DNA from: Paludibacteraceae bacterium
GTDB lineage: Bacteria; Bacteroidota; Bacteroidia; Bacteroidales; Paludibacteraceae
Direction: 5' to 3'
Assembly: GCA_017384225.1 (NCBI GenBank)
Contig: JAFNUD010000042.1
Location: forward strand, 1 to 37,360
DNA length: 37,360 bases
In this document: positions 1 through 9,282 of the stretch, in pieces
Position numbering within the stretch: the first letter of the stretch is position 1
Layout of the letters: each line of letters opens with the position of its first letter
Made by a program: the position numbers and the translations under genes
Notes under the pieces: generated by a model
Databases searched by the model: none
The model's input: the letters and a program-made list of their open reading frames with translations, nothing else
What the model was told of the DNA's origin: nothing

Positions 1-9
1 AAAAAAACA

Positions 10-41
10 TTTGCTCAATTCAAAGATTTTCAGTACCTTTG
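10..41 (+). promoter_or_regulatory. Bacteroidetes-type promoter for first GH13 gene
   Basis: TTTG at 10-13 and TACCTTTG at 34-41 are separated by 20 bp, matching the Bacteroidetes primary sigma consensus (-33 TTTG, -7 TAnnTTTG). It lies about 40 bp upstream of the amylase start and implies a leader of roughly 36 nt. The match is seen directly; activity is inferred. Confidence 0.8.
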
Positions 42-81
42 TACGCTTTTTACGAAATACATTATCATTAACCAAATAAAT

Positions 82-2142
82 ATGAAGCACATCTTTTTTA
101 TTCTGCTTGCCACTATCGGACTCATCTCCTGTGGCAACACTGCGCAAAACGCTCAGAATGAAGCGAATGCGAACACACAAAACCCAATCATGCCTATCGT
201 ATATGTAGGCGAAAACACCGAAGTTATCCTCACCGATTACTTGCCAGCACTCACCGAAGAGGACGAAGTGGTGTTCTCCACCGAGCCTTCGTATCAAGTG
301 AGCAATGTGACTGCTCAGGGTTTCACCCTTAATGGCGACCACACCCTCTCTGTTCTCAGCGTGGATGTACCTGCCAAAGGATTGCACTACGATATTCCTA
401 TCGTACCACAATCGCAATACGAGGTTGGTTTGGCTACCAAGTCATTCTCTGACTCTACTATCACTATCAGCGTTCTCAACAACTATGAGCACCTGCAATT
501 CCGCGTACTCTGGCAAGACACACGCGCGAAAGAGTGTGTAGAATACGAGCAATACGGAACCGAAGCTACCATCACCATCGAACCAGCATGGCGCGAGAGC
601 AAAGGTCGTAGTTTCGTCCGCGTATATGCATACGCCGACGGCAAACACCTCAACGACTTGCTTATCCCAATGCAAGACGGCAAAGTGGTGAACGATGTGG
701 CAGAGCTCACCCGTTTTGACGACCACGCACAAATCCTCTACTCGCTGATGATCGACCGTTTCCACAACGGCAACAAGAATAACGACTGGAAAATGAATAG
801 CCCAGAGGTATTGGACATCGTGGACTATCAAGGTGGCGACATCAAGGGTATTCAGAAGAAAATCGAAGAGGGATTCTTCGAGGAGTTGGGTATCACCACC
901 ATTTGGATTTCTCCTATCACCCAAAACCCTTGGGATGCGTGGGGTATGAATGTATTTACCAATGGCAATAAATACGACAACACCAAGACCTATACCAAGT
1001 TCTCTGGTTATCACGGCTATTGGCCAATCTTTGCCACCGAAGTGGAGAAGCGTTTCACCACCGAGCAAGAGTTGCACGACATGTTGGCTACCGCACACAA
1101 GCATGGCATGAATGTCATTCTCGACTATGTGGCTAATCACATGCACATCAACTCCCCTACCCTGCAAGCGCACCCAGACTGGCACACCGATAGCATTTTG
1201 CCAGACGGAAGACGCAACTTCGAATTGTGGGACGAAGCACGCCTTACCACATGGTTTGATGTGCATATCCCTACCCTCGACCTGGAGCGTCCTGAAGTTT
1301 GCTCACCTATGACCGACTCTGCATTGGTATGGCTGGAGAAATTTGCTTTTGACGGTTTCCGCCACGATGCTTGTAAGCATATCCCACTGAACTACTGGCG
1401 CGAGCTGGGCAAGAAAATGAAACAACGCTACCCAGATCGCCACATATGGATGATTGGCGAAACATACGGCGACCCAGCACTGATTGGTTCGTATGTGAAG
1501 ACAGGTATGCTGAACGCACAGTTTGACTTCAATATCTATCATACCGCTATTGATGTACTCGGCAAACCAGAGCAATCGCTCACCAAGATGAATAACACCA
1601 TTCTGGAGTCGTTGGGCGCATATGGCGCACACCACACGATGGGTAATATCTCTGGCAACCACGACAAATGCCGCTTCATCTCATTGGCTGGTAAAGCAGT
1701 TAGTTGGGACGAGAACGATAAAGCAGCTGGTTGGGAGCGCGAGATTGGCGTAACTGCCGACGGCAATAAAGAGCTGGAAGCACATGCCTACCGTATGGCT
1801 ATGCTATTGGAGGTCATCAACTTTACCATTCCTGGCGTACCTTGCGTTTACCAAGGTGATGAATACGGCGAGGCGGGCGCTAATGATCCTGACAACCGCC
1901 ACATGATGAAGTTTGACGGATTGAATGCAGAGCAAACTGCGTTCCGCGCTAAGGTGCAAGAGTTGGCTCAACTCCGCCGCAACAATATGGCATTGCTCTA
2001 TGGCGAGTATATCCCTGTAGAAGTAACTGACACTAAAATGCACTTCCAACGTGCATACATGGGCGATGTAGTAGATGTAGTCATTGACCTCAATGGCGAG
2101 AGCAGCATCACCGTGAACGGCGACAAGGTTTGGAGCATTTAA
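82..2142 (+). CDS. GH13 alpha-amylase family lipoprotein (amylase / neopullulanase-like)
   Basis: This 686-residue protein is a glycoside hydrolase family 13 enzyme that should cleave alpha-1,4 glucans such as starch or glycogen fragments. It begins with a lipoprotein signal peptide (MKHIFF..., lipobox LISC, Cys17), so it is membrane anchored. Residues about 20-210 form a beta-rich N-terminal part that I cannot assign. The catalytic barrel starts near residue 215 with a calcium-site-like NGNKNNDW. The four GH13 regions are visible: DYVANH (348-353), GFRHDACKH with nucleophile Asp429, general acid Glu460 in IGET, and Asp528 in GNHD. The Lys-His after the nucleophile is the usual amylase form. 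The exact specificity (amylase, neopullulanase or cyclomaltodextrinase) cannot be fixed. It is followed 99 nt later by a second GH13 gene on the same strand. No SusC/SusD pair is in view. Confidence 0.93.
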   Translation: MKHIFFILLATIGLISCGNTAQNAQNEANANTQNPIMPIVYVGENTEVILTDYLPALTEEDEVVFSTEPSYQVSNVTAQGFTLNGDHTLSVLSVDVPAKGLHYDIPIVPQSQYEVGLATKSFSDSTITISVLNNYEHLQFRVLWQDTRAKECVEYEQYGTEATITIEPAWRESKGRSFVRVYAYADGKHLNDLLIPMQDGKVVNDVAELTRFDDHAQILYSLMIDRFHNGNKNNDWKMNSPEVLDIVDYQGGDIKGIQKKIEEGFFEELGITTIWISPITQNPWDAWGMNVFTNGNKYDNTKTYTKFSGYHGYWPIFATEVEKRFTTEQELHDMLATAHKHGMNVILDYVANHMHINSPTLQAHPDWHTDSILPDGRRNFELWDEARLTTWFDVHIPTLDLERPEVCSPMTDSALVWLEKFAFDGFRHDACKHIPLNYWRELGKKMKQRYPDRHIWMIGETYGDPALIGSYVKTGMLNAQFDFNIYHTAIDVLGKPEQSLTKMNNTILESLGAYGAHHTMGNISGNHDKCRFISLAGKAVSWDENDKAAGWEREIGVTADGNKELEAHAYRMAMLLEVINFTIPGVPCVYQGDEYGEAGANDPDNRHMMKFDGLNAEQTAFRAKVQELAQLRRNNMALLYGEYIPVEVTDTKMHFQRAYMGDVVDVVIDLNGESSITVNGDKVWSI

Positions 2143-2241
2143 TCCAGAATCCAAAGGCCGAGCTGTGAAAACTGGGCACTGGGCTCTAGAAGCCAGAAGC
2201 CAAATGACTTAAACAACAATCAATAATAACAATCAACAACA

Positions 2242-3597
2242 ATGAAGAAACTATTTTTCGCAGCGTTAGGATTGCTCTGCTTGGCATCCTGCGCAAAGCA
2301 GCCTTGCTGCCAACTGGAGCATCCATGCTATGCATACGATGCTACGATCTACGAGCTCAACACTCGCCAATTGACTGAAGAAGGTACTTTCAAAGCAGCT
2401 GAAGCTGTATTGCCAGCATTGAAAGAGATTGGCGTGGACATTATCTGGATTATGCCTATCCAAAAGATTGGCGTATTGGAGCGCAAAGGTAGCCTCGGTA
2501 GCTACTACGCTATTACCGACTACTGCACACTCAACCCTGAGTTTGGTACACGCGCTGACTTCGAGCACTTCCTCGCTGAGGCACACAAGTTGGGCTTGAA
2601 GGTTATCCTTGACTGGGTAGCTAACCACACCGCTCCAGATAGCGAGTGGACCAAGAACGACGGCTGGCACTACCGCGATAGTCTGGGCAACCTGATGGTA
2701 CAATACGACTGGACCGACATCTCTAAACTCAACTACGACAACCAAGACATGCGCGCTGCTATGAAGCAAGCCATGCACTGGTGGATGGACACTATCGGTA
2801 TTGATGGTTTCCGTTGCGACGTAGCTGGCGAAGTTCCTACCGATTTTTGGAATGATGCCATGGCTGAGCTTCGCGCTAAACACCCTAACATGTTCACATT
2901 GGCAGAGGACGAGGCAGAGGCACAAGACCTCACCGAGACTGCTTTCGACATGTACTATGGTTGGGAACTCCACCACCTCATGAACGGCGCAGCTCAAGGC
3001 ACCAAGACCGTAGAGGACCTCTGGGGTTATTTCGCTAAAGTGGATACTACTATCCGCAAAGAGGCTATCCGCATGAACTTCACCTCTAACCACGATGAGA
3101 ACTCATGGAATGGTACTGAGTTCGAGCGTATGGGCGATGCAGCCAACCTCTTCGCTGCGTTTACCTATGTAGTACCAGGTATGCCTATGATTTATACTGG
3201 TCAACCAAGTGGTAACCACCATCGTTTGGCATTCTTCGAGAAGGACCTCATTGACCGCGTAGAGAACGCACCACAACACGAGATGTACAAGAAACTCAAT
3301 GCATTGCGTGCAGAGAACTTCGCTTTGTGGAGCAACGAGATTGGCGCTCCTATGGTTCGCCTCGCTGCTGACAATGACAAGGTGTTTGCATGCGTTCGCC
3401 ATGCTGTATGCCCAAAGAGCGGCAAAGAGAACACCGTGATTGCAGTGATGAACATGTCGGCTGAAGAGCAAGTAGTGAACCTCACCGTTGACCAATACGC
3501 TGGCGAGTACAACTGCTTATGTGGAAAGACTATGACCGTAGAGGCTATCCAAACATTGACTCTCAAGCCTTGGCAACATGTGATTTTGAGTAAATAA
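2242..3597 (+). CDS. Small GH13 alpha-amylase family lipoprotein
   Basis: This 451-residue second GH13 enzyme is probably co-transcribed with the preceding amylase; no separate consensus promoter is seen in the 99-nt gap, which has an A/C-rich leader. A lipobox (LASC, Cys17) follows the signal peptide MKKLFFAALG, and several cysteines follow closely (CAKQPCC...C). The barrel begins almost at once (ATIYELNTRQLTEEGTF), so no large N-terminal domain is present. GH13 regions are DWVANHT (124-130), GFRCDVAGE with nucleophile Asp193, Glu222 in LAED, and Asp285 in SNHDEN. The position after the nucleophile reads VAGE rather than the amylase K-H pair, so it probably acts on shorter or different alpha-glucosides than its neighbour. 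A short beta-sandwich domain ends the protein. Specificity is inference; family membership is clear. Confidence 0.92.
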   Translation: MKKLFFAALGLLCLASCAKQPCCQLEHPCYAYDATIYELNTRQLTEEGTFKAAEAVLPALKEIGVDIIWIMPIQKIGVLERKGSLGSYYAITDYCTLNPEFGTRADFEHFLAEAHKLGLKVILDWVANHTAPDSEWTKNDGWHYRDSLGNLMVQYDWTDISKLNYDNQDMRAAMKQAMHWWMDTIGIDGFRCDVAGEVPTDFWNDAMAELRAKHPNMFTLAEDEAEAQDLTETAFDMYYGWELHHLMNGAAQGTKTVEDLWGYFAKVDTTIRKEAIRMNFTSNHDENSWNGTEFERMGDAANLFAAFTYVVPGMPMIYTGQPSGNHHRLAFFEKDLIDRVENAPQHEMYKKLNALRAENFALWSNEIGAPMVRLAADNDKVFACVRHAVCPKSGKENTVIAVMNMSAEEQVVNLTVDQYAGEYNCLCGKTMTVEAIQTLTLKPWQHVILSK

Positions 3598-3618
3598 GAA
3601 TAAATAGAATAGTCATTT

Positions 3619-3660
3619 ACAACAAGAGGGTGTGTCAGCATTGACACACCCTCTTGTTGT
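3619..3660. terminator. Bidirectional intrinsic terminator between convergent genes
   Basis: Two perfect 19-nt complementary arms (3619-3637 and 3642-3660) enclose a 4-nt GCAT loop. The hairpin sits between the end of the second amylase gene (plus) and the end of nrdJ (minus), so it can serve both. The arm ends are AC-rich/GT-rich rather than a long T-run. Confidence 0.85.
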
Positions 3661-3687
3661 ACTAAATTTGCAAATGTTAAACTATCT

Positions 3688-6249
3688 TTATCCGCCACAA
3701 CGGCTATAGCCACACTCGCGACAGTGCATACACCCTTCTTCAAAGATGAGTACATTGCCACAATTAGGGCAAGACTGACCTTGAACAACAGTACCATCTT
3801 GAATATACTTTTTGAGCGCACGCTCTACACCTACTTTCCATGAGTTGATAGATTCAGAATCCATCTGCAAAGTACTGATCATCTTGATAACCTGATCAAT
3901 AGGCATACCATAACGCAAGACACCAGAAATGAGTTTAGCGTAGTTCCAGAATTCTTTGTCAAACTTGTAGCTCAAGCCCTCCATAGTGGTCTTGAAGCCA
4001 CGAGAGTTAACGAACTGGAAGTCATAACGTTTGCTACCATCTTCCTGAACAACACGGATAATTTTACCCTTGGTCACGGATTTAGGCAATAAGATACCCT
4101 CCTCATCGTCCGCAAGACCTGTAAAAATCTCGTAAGGCACACCATCCTTCAAGCCAACGAAAGCAATCCACTTGTCCTTATTGTTTTGGAAACGAACCAC
4201 ATCGCATTCCAATTCAGCAGGACGGATACGCACTTTATTATCAAAGCATACGCAGTTCTTCTCCTCTTTCTTACTCTCTTCTTTTTTCTTCTTATCCTTC
4301 ATTCCCTCAAGTACACCAGTACGTGAACCATCACGGTATACTGTACAACCTTTGCACCCACAGCGCCAAGCTTCTTCGTAGAGTTGACCTACGAGCTCTT
4401 CGCTCACGTCATTAGGCAGATTGATGGTTACAGAGATAGAGTGATCTACCCATTTTTGAATAGCCCCTTGCATGTGCACTTTCTCCAACCAATCCACATC
4501 ATTAGCCGTAGCCTTGTAGTATGGCGATTTCTGTACGAGTTCGTCGATCTCAGCAGTGGTATAGCGATAAGAAGGATCGTAGGTATAACCATTAGCATTC
4601 ATCCATGTAATGAACTTGTGGTGGAACACTACATACTCCTCAAAGCTATCTCCTACCTCATCCACCAGATCTACGTGTACGTTCTTGTCGTTTGGATTCA
4701 CCTTGCGACGACGACGGTACACTGGTTGGAATACAGGCTCAATACCACTAGTAGTTTGCGTCATGATACTGGTGGTACCTGTAGGTGCGATAGTCAAGCA
4801 GGCAATGTTACGACGACCGTGTTGTACCATCAATTCGTACAATTCTGGATCTGCTTCTTTGAGACGTTGGATATACGGATTATTCTCCTCACGCTTAGCA
4901 TCATATACTTTAAAAGCACCACGCTCTTGAGCCATTACCACACTACTACGATAAGCTGCTAAAGCCAAGGTTTTGTGTACTTCCACAGAGAAAGCTGTTG
5001 CCTCTGGTGTACCATAACGCAAACCAAGAGCTGCCAACATATCACCTTCTGCAGTAGTTCCTACACCTGTACGACGACCTTGAGTAGTCTTTGCTAAAAT
5101 CTTCTCCCAAAGTTCACGCTCTGTGCGCTTGATTGCCTCGCACTCAGGATCAGACCCTACTTTAGCCAAGATTTTTTCTATCTTCTCAACCTCCAAATCA
5201 ATGATATCATCCATCATACGTTGTGCCACAGCAACATGCTTCTTAAAGAGTTCAAAGTCAAACTCTGCTTCTGCGGTAAACGGATTTTTCACATAACTAT
5301 AGAGGTTCACAGCCAACAGACGGCAGCTATCGTAAGGACACAATGGAATCTCACCACAAGGGTTTGTACTTACGGTCTTATAGCCCAAGTCTGCATAACA
5401 ATCAGGCACTGACTCACGGATAATCGTATCCCAGAAGAGTACACCTGGCTCAGCAGACTTCCAAGCATTATGAATGACTTTCTTCCATAATTTGGCTGCA
5501 TCTACCTCCTTCGTGTAGGTAGGCGCGTTAGAATCAATAGGATATTGTTGGGTATACATCTTACCCTCAATAGCAGCTTGCATAAAGTCATCGTGCATCT
5601 TTACAGACACGTTGGCACCTGTCACTTTTCCTGACTCCATCTTAGCGTCGATAAAAGCCTCGCTATCAGGGTGTTTTACGCTCACACTGAGCATCAACGC
5701 ACCGCGACGACCATCTTGTGCCACTTCACGAGTAGAGTTGCTATAGCGCTCCATAAATGGAACCAAACCAGTAGAGGTCAATGCACTATTCTTCACAGGG
5801 CTACCATGAGGACGAATATGACTGAGATCGTGACCAACTCCACCACGACGTTTCATGAGTTGTACTTGCTCTTCGTCTATCTGAATAATAGCACCATAAC
5901 TATCAGCGCTGCCATCTTGACCAATCACAAAGCAGTTACTCAAACTTGCCACTTGATAATTATTACCAATACCCGTCATAGGACTACCCGCAGGTACGAT
6001 GTATTTAAAATCCTTTAGGAGTTCAAATAATTCTGCCTCTGACATCGGATTTGCATACTTTTGTTCTATACGAGCAATCTCTCCTGCCAAACGATGATGC
6101 ATATCGTCTGGGGTTCGTTCAAAAAGGTTTCCAAACGAGTCCTTCAACGCATACTTTGTACTCCACACACGCGCAGCCAACTCATCACCTTTGAAATACT
6201 CCACAGAAGCCAATTCTGCTTCTTTTTGGGTAAAAATCTTTTTCTCCAT
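3688..6249 (-). CDS. nrdJ: Adenosylcobalamin-dependent class II ribonucleotide reductase
   Basis: This 853-residue enzyme reduces ribonucleotides to deoxyribonucleotides using a radical from adenosylcobalamin, so the cell must make or import B12. I place the start at the Met of MEKKIFTQKEAE (6249). A Met 13 codons upstream would add an atypical leader. The redox cysteine lies in SNCFVIG (Cys106). The active-site loop is NPCGEIPL (Asn296, radical Cys298, Glu300), and APTGTTSIMTQTTSGIEPVF is the phosphate-binding/C-terminal barrel motif. The last 30 residues form a four-cysteine zinc ribbon (CPNCG ... CMHCRECGYSRCGG), typical of the long class II form whose C-terminal cysteines shuttle electrons. 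It is transcribed alone from its own promoter. No nrdR-box-like or cobalamin-riboswitch structure was recognised in its short leader. Confidence 0.96.
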   Translation of the reverse strand: MEKKIFTQKEAELASVEYFKGDELAARVWSTKYALKDSFGNLFERTPDDMHHRLAGEIARIEQKYANPMSEAELFELLKDFKYIVPAGSPMTGIGNNYQVASLSNCFVIGQDGSADSYGAIIQIDEEQVQLMKRRGGVGHDLSHIRPHGSPVKNSALTSTGLVPFMERYSNSTREVAQDGRRGALMLSVSVKHPDSEAFIDAKMESGKVTGANVSVKMHDDFMQAAIEGKMYTQQYPIDSNAPTYTKEVDAAKLWKKVIHNAWKSAEPGVLFWDTIIRESVPDCYADLGYKTVSTNPCGEIPLCPYDSCRLLAVNLYSYVKNPFTAEAEFDFELFKKHVAVAQRMMDDIIDLEVEKIEKILAKVGSDPECEAIKRTERELWEKILAKTTQGRRTGVGTTAEGDMLAALGLRYGTPEATAFSVEVHKTLALAAYRSSVVMAQERGAFKVYDAKREENNPYIQRLKEADPELYELMVQHGRRNIACLTIAPTGTTSIMTQTTSGIEPVFQPVYRRRRKVNPNDKNVHVDLVDEVGDSFEEYVVFHHKFITWMNANGYTYDPSYRYTTAEIDELVQKSPYYKATANDVDWLEKVHMQGAIQKWVDHSISVTINLPNDVSEELVGQLYEEAWRCGCKGCTVYRDGSRTGVLEGMKDKKKKEESKKEEKNCVCFDNKVRIRPAELECDVVRFQNNKDKWIAFVGLKDGVPYEIFTGLADDEEGILLPKSVTKGKIIRVVQEDGSKRYDFQFVNSRGFKTTMEGLSYKFDKEFWNYAKLISGVLRYGMPIDQVIKMISTLQMDSESINSWKVGVERALKKYIQDGTVVQGQSCPNCGNVLIFEEGCMHCRECGYSRCGG

Positions 6250-6313
6250 GATATATAATGACTTACAATTTTCCTTATCTATACCCATCTAAAAATAGAC
6301 GCGAAATCGAGTG

Positions 6314-6345
6314 CAAAGATACTATATATTTATGGAACGTGCAAA
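6314..6345 (-). promoter_or_regulatory. Promoter of nrdJ
   Basis: Read on the minus strand, TTTG (6345-6342) is followed after 20 bp by TATCTTTG (6321-6314). The predicted leader to the ATG at 6249 is about 60 nt. Confidence 0.82.
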
Positions 6346-6393
6346 TATTTTCGCACAAAAAGTTTTCAACAACCAAGAAAAGTTGTCCAAAAC

Positions 6394-6432
6394 AAAATCG
6401 CAAGTATCTATAAACAAGACACTTGCGATTTT
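6394..6432 (-). terminator. Intrinsic terminator after thioesterase gene
   Basis: A perfect 12-bp inverted repeat, AAAATCGCAAGT (6394-6405) and ACTTGCGATTTT (6421-6432), has a 15-nt loop. On the minus strand it follows the stop of the thioesterase (6469) and is followed by a T-rich tract, so it probably ends the seven-gene envelope cluster. It lies upstream of the nrdJ promoter. Confidence 0.75.
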
Positions 6433-6468
6433 CAAAAAGACAAAAAGTTGTCCAAAATAAAAAAGTTA

Positions 6469-7239
6469 TCAACAACTTATATTTTCTATTTGTGCTATTC
6501 GAGCACTACAACACGTCACTCCATTTTTGTCAACTTGCTGATACTGCACGCTATTTGCTCGCTCAACATATCGGGTCAACATTTGGTCACCCAAATAGAG
6601 TTCCTTGACATAATTGATATCTAATCTAAAGGGCTTCGTATTATCCTGCATACGACGTGCATTGAGCATCCACTCCAAATACTTGGTAGAATTACAATGA
6701 CAGTTATAGTCCATATCTGCATATTGTATTGTATGTGCTTTTTCTTGTGCCCGAATCACCTCAGGATCTTGCTCCAACTCATCCAACACCAATGGCAACA
6801 TCTTTGCTCCGCGGCTCATCTTCATCACTTCTCCATCAACCGCATCTCTAAATACATCCATATCAAACAGATTCACGATCTCTCTCTTTTCGCGATCCAG
6901 CACCGCCCATACCGTTTTGCAACAACCTATCAGATTCTCTGCCTCGCCTTCTTTTTTGTATATACGGAAGTTACGAACGGACAACATATGGGCATTCATC
7001 TCTATCCACGTTTCGAAAATCAGTTCTTCACCATGAGTAGGCAGATAGAGCATTTCCAAATTAACATGAGTAATAATCCATGTACTATTATATTGCATCA
7101 AAAATGGAATACCGATTCCCATTTCATCTGCCACCTTGCCAGCGACAATCAACAAGCGATTTTCCAATGTATGCAATCGTAAACGACGCGTATCATCTAT
7201 ATCTTGATATTGTACTATATAATTATGTCTATACTTCAT
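6469..7239 (-). CDS. Acyl-ACP thioesterase (FatA-like double hotdog)
   Basis: At 256 residues this has the size and pattern of bacterial acyl-ACP thioesterases (PF01643), which release fatty acids from acyl carrier protein. The N-terminal hotdog begins YIVQYQDIDDTRRLRLHTLENRL. The second hotdog carries the Asp-x-Asn-x-His catalytic pattern in MDYNCHCNSTKYLEW (Asp177, Asn179, His181). In plant FatB the same motif reads D-x-N-x-H-V-N-N. It is the last gene of a minus-strand cluster and starts 20 nt after lptC. The cluster also encodes a long-chain acyl-CoA/ACP ligase, so the pair could release and reactivate fatty acids for membrane or lipid A supply. That link is inference. Confidence 0.88.
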   Translation of the reverse strand: MKYRHNYIVQYQDIDDTRRLRLHTLENRLLIVAGKVADEMGIGIPFLMQYNSTWIITHVNLEMLYLPTHGEELIFETWIEMNAHMLSVRNFRIYKKEGEAENLIGCCKTVWAVLDREKREIVNLFDMDVFRDAVDGEVMKMSRGAKMLPLVLDELEQDPEVIRAQEKAHTIQYADMDYNCHCNSTKYLEWMLNARRMQDNTKPFRLDINYVKELYLGDQMLTRYVERANSVQYQQVDKNGVTCCSARIAQIENISC

Positions 7240-7259
7240 AACTTATAATTCGTATTCAT

Positions 7260-7853
7260 TTACTCCTTTATAGGGAAAACACCTGTGGGACGCAGAATTG
7301 TATATTTAGTCATCTCTTGATTAGATTGGAATCCAACTCCTTGAATAATAGAAGTTTCACGAGTAATAACGATTGAAGAATCCGAATATACAGATCCTGA
7401 TTTTTGATCCCAATACAAGAGAGGAGTTTCAAACCTCTCCCCCTCCAAGTTTATTGCTTGCACATTCCCTTGCAGTGTCCAACGCTGGGCTGGTTCATTA
7501 TAATACGCATAATCAGCTTCCACCGTAGCGTCAGCCTCCAGATCCATGTTAAACTTTTCCAAATAGATTCCTTCTGGGAACTCCCAATATGGAGTATCAG
7601 CTTTATCAAAGACAAGCCATTTTTTTGTAGTAATGCGATAACGTGTGATACCAGAATCTGATATTAGTGTTGTAACCTCATTACCCTCCAACACTGGAAT
7701 CTGAGAACGATCCATAATTGCATCTGCACGATGACGCATTTCTTGCTTCTGACACGCTATAATGCCTATACATAACACCATCAAGAGAACCACGCGTGTG
7801 ATTCTCTTGATTAAAAATATATTTATAAATCTTTTCAATTGATAATCAAACAA
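7260..7853 (-). CDS. lptC: LPS export protein LptC
   Basis: A 197-residue LptC-like protein, the bitopic or lipid-anchored inner-membrane component that passes lipopolysaccharide from the LptBFG transporter to LptA. A hydrophobic N-terminal segment (VVLLMVLCIGIIAC) ends in a possible lipobox cysteine, as in many Bacteroidetes LptC proteins. The body shows the family's beta-jellyroll repeats, such as LEADATVEADYAYYNEPAQRWTL and LEGERFETPLLYWDQKSGSVYSDS, with the late SIIQGVGFQSNQ motif. The start used begins MFDYQLKRF; an internal Met at about residue 25 would leave only the lipoprotein-type signal. It begins 5 nt after the TPR gene's stop, so the genes are surely one transcript. Confidence 0.88.
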   Translation of the reverse strand: MFDYQLKRFINIFLIKRITRVVLLMVLCIGIIACQKQEMRHRADAIMDRSQIPVLEGNEVTTLISDSGITRYRITTKKWLVFDKADTPYWEFPEGIYLEKFNMDLEADATVEADYAYYNEPAQRWTLQGNVQAINLEGERFETPLLYWDQKSGSVYSDSSIVITRETSIIQGVGFQSNQEMTKYTILRPTGVFPIKE

Positions 7854-7858
7854 AAAGA

Positions 7859-9229
7859 TTATTCCTTCTTAGCACGGCATGTAGTTGTCTTGTTAATCCA
7901 TCCACCCACACGGAAAGAAGTACCCTCATTCAACTCTTTATGGAAGAACACATCCTCCTTGCTTGGGAAATATTGGCTATATGTAGCTATCAACTTGTTA
8001 GCATCTGTTGCACAAGAAGAATCTAACGCTTTTGCTTTGTTAAACATATCACATGCTACCCAATATACAGAACGAGCCAAAATAGGATCATCATAAATCT
8101 TTGCACTAGCATAGCACAAACCAATCAACAAATAGCAACGACCATCTTCTGGTGAGTACTCTAATGCCTGATTAGCATACACTACACCTTGTTGATAATT
8201 TTGTATTGACACATAAATATTAGCGATGCGATACAAATAATCAGCTTTATCCTCATTCTCTACAGCCATCTCCAAAGCTTGCTTATAATATGCCAACGCA
8301 CCATTCATATCACCTTTCTTGATAGACATCTGACCACAACCAGCAGCAGACTCACTGGTTGGTTGCAATTTGTGCGCACTCTCAGCTGCGGCAAAATACA
8401 CATCACTTTCTGTACAACCTAAACGACGATATAATTTCATGATAGAACTCAACTTATCCAAATCGTTTGCACTTTCTGTCACTACACTTGCATACATTTG
8501 ATCCATTTGACCACAATCAGCAGCACCAGAAGCAGCGTATAAACGATCTACATAAGCTTTTTGCTCTTGAGCTGCAGCGGTATTCTTACCGCCTTTAGCT
8601 ACAATAGCATCCAACAAGGCAGCTACCTTTTGATAATCTGCCAAAAATTGGTCACTATATTGATCTTGATTACTCTTATAAATATTATAACTCACTTCCA
8701 CCAACTTGCGGAGTACAGTAATTTGTGCGTTCTCACCCATACCTTCTACAGACTGTTTCAAACACGCATATGCCTGCGTACCAAGTTCATCCTCTGGATA
8801 ATAAATCAAATAGTCGACGCCCTTCAATCCAAGTACATATGCATCTGGATACTTAGGATCATCAAAAAACTTGATGCGCTCATCATGCAGTTTCATAATC
8901 ATCTCACGCCATTGGTTTTTCTCCTCTGGAGTTTGAGCTTGATTCCATTTGTACTCCAAGATTTTGTTACCATCGGTGAAGATGGTTTTGTTAAAATCAG
9001 GGCGACTTTGATAGAGTTTACTCCAATTCTCATAAGCATCATCATATTGCTCCGCTTTCACCGATTCGTGACTCAAAGAGAGCAACATTAGGCACTCTTC
9101 ATCATCGAGAACCTCTACTACAGGTGCAACCACCTCTTCTTCTACATTTTTACCTTTCTTGGCTTTCTTTTGTGCGAAACCTGCCATCGGAATAGCTACG
9201 CACAAGATAATAAATAATACTTTTTTCAT
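7859..9229 (-). CDS. Secreted tetratricopeptide-repeat protein
   Basis: A 456-residue exported protein with a signal peptide (MKKVLFIILCVAIPMAGFAQ) followed by a lysine-rich linker and TPR helices. The best TPR-like pairs are around GDMNGALAYYKQALEMAVENEDKADYLYRIANIYVSIQNYQQGVVYANQALEYSPEDGR. The start was moved to the Met of MKKVLF; eleven extra residues upstream would spoil the signal peptide. The protein ends with a conserved-looking EGTSFRVGGWINKTTTCR tail that I associate with the Bacteroidetes TPR protein encoded beside lptC. It probably works in the periplasm as a scaffold for envelope assembly, but no function is established from sequence. It lies between the outer-membrane barrel gene and lptC in the same operon. 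Confidence 0.85.
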   Translation of the reverse strand: MKKVLFIILCVAIPMAGFAQKKAKKGKNVEEEVVAPVVEVLDDEECLMLLSLSHESVKAEQYDDAYENWSKLYQSRPDFNKTIFTDGNKILEYKWNQAQTPEEKNQWREMIMKLHDERIKFFDDPKYPDAYVLGLKGVDYLIYYPEDELGTQAYACLKQSVEGMGENAQITVLRKLVEVSYNIYKSNQDQYSDQFLADYQKVAALLDAIVAKGGKNTAAAQEQKAYVDRLYAASGAADCGQMDQMYASVVTESANDLDKLSSIMKLYRRLGCTESDVYFAAAESAHKLQPTSESAAGCGQMSIKKGDMNGALAYYKQALEMAVENEDKADYLYRIANIYVSIQNYQQGVVYANQALEYSPEDGRCYLLIGLCYASAKIYDDPILARSVYWVACDMFNKAKALDSSCATDANKLIATYSQYFPSKEDVFFHKELNEGTSFRVGGWINKTTTCRAKKE

Positions 9230-9282
9230 GTTCTTTTTTATTACTTTTATATTGTTAATCACTTATAGTTAATCACACCTCA

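Noticed and set aside
442-1266. Long minus-strand frame opposite the first amylase
   Set aside because: It is antisense to a strongly conserved GH13 gene and has no family motifs; it reflects codon bias of the real gene.
2143-2241. Possible small RNA or terminator between the two amylase genes
   Set aside because: Only 4-bp pairings (GGCT/AGCC) and no T-run; no support.
2266-3093. Long minus-strand frame opposite the second amylase
   Set aside because: Same reason: shadow of a real gene, no recognisable domain.
6250-6313. Cobalamin riboswitch upstream of nrdJ
   Set aside because: The leader is only about 60 nt, too short for a cobalamin aptamer, and no B12-box-like sequence was seen.
6460-6480. 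Possible DnaA box (TTATCAACA) and origin
   Set aside because: A single degenerate match in AT-rich DNA, without a cluster, dnaA or dnaN nearby.
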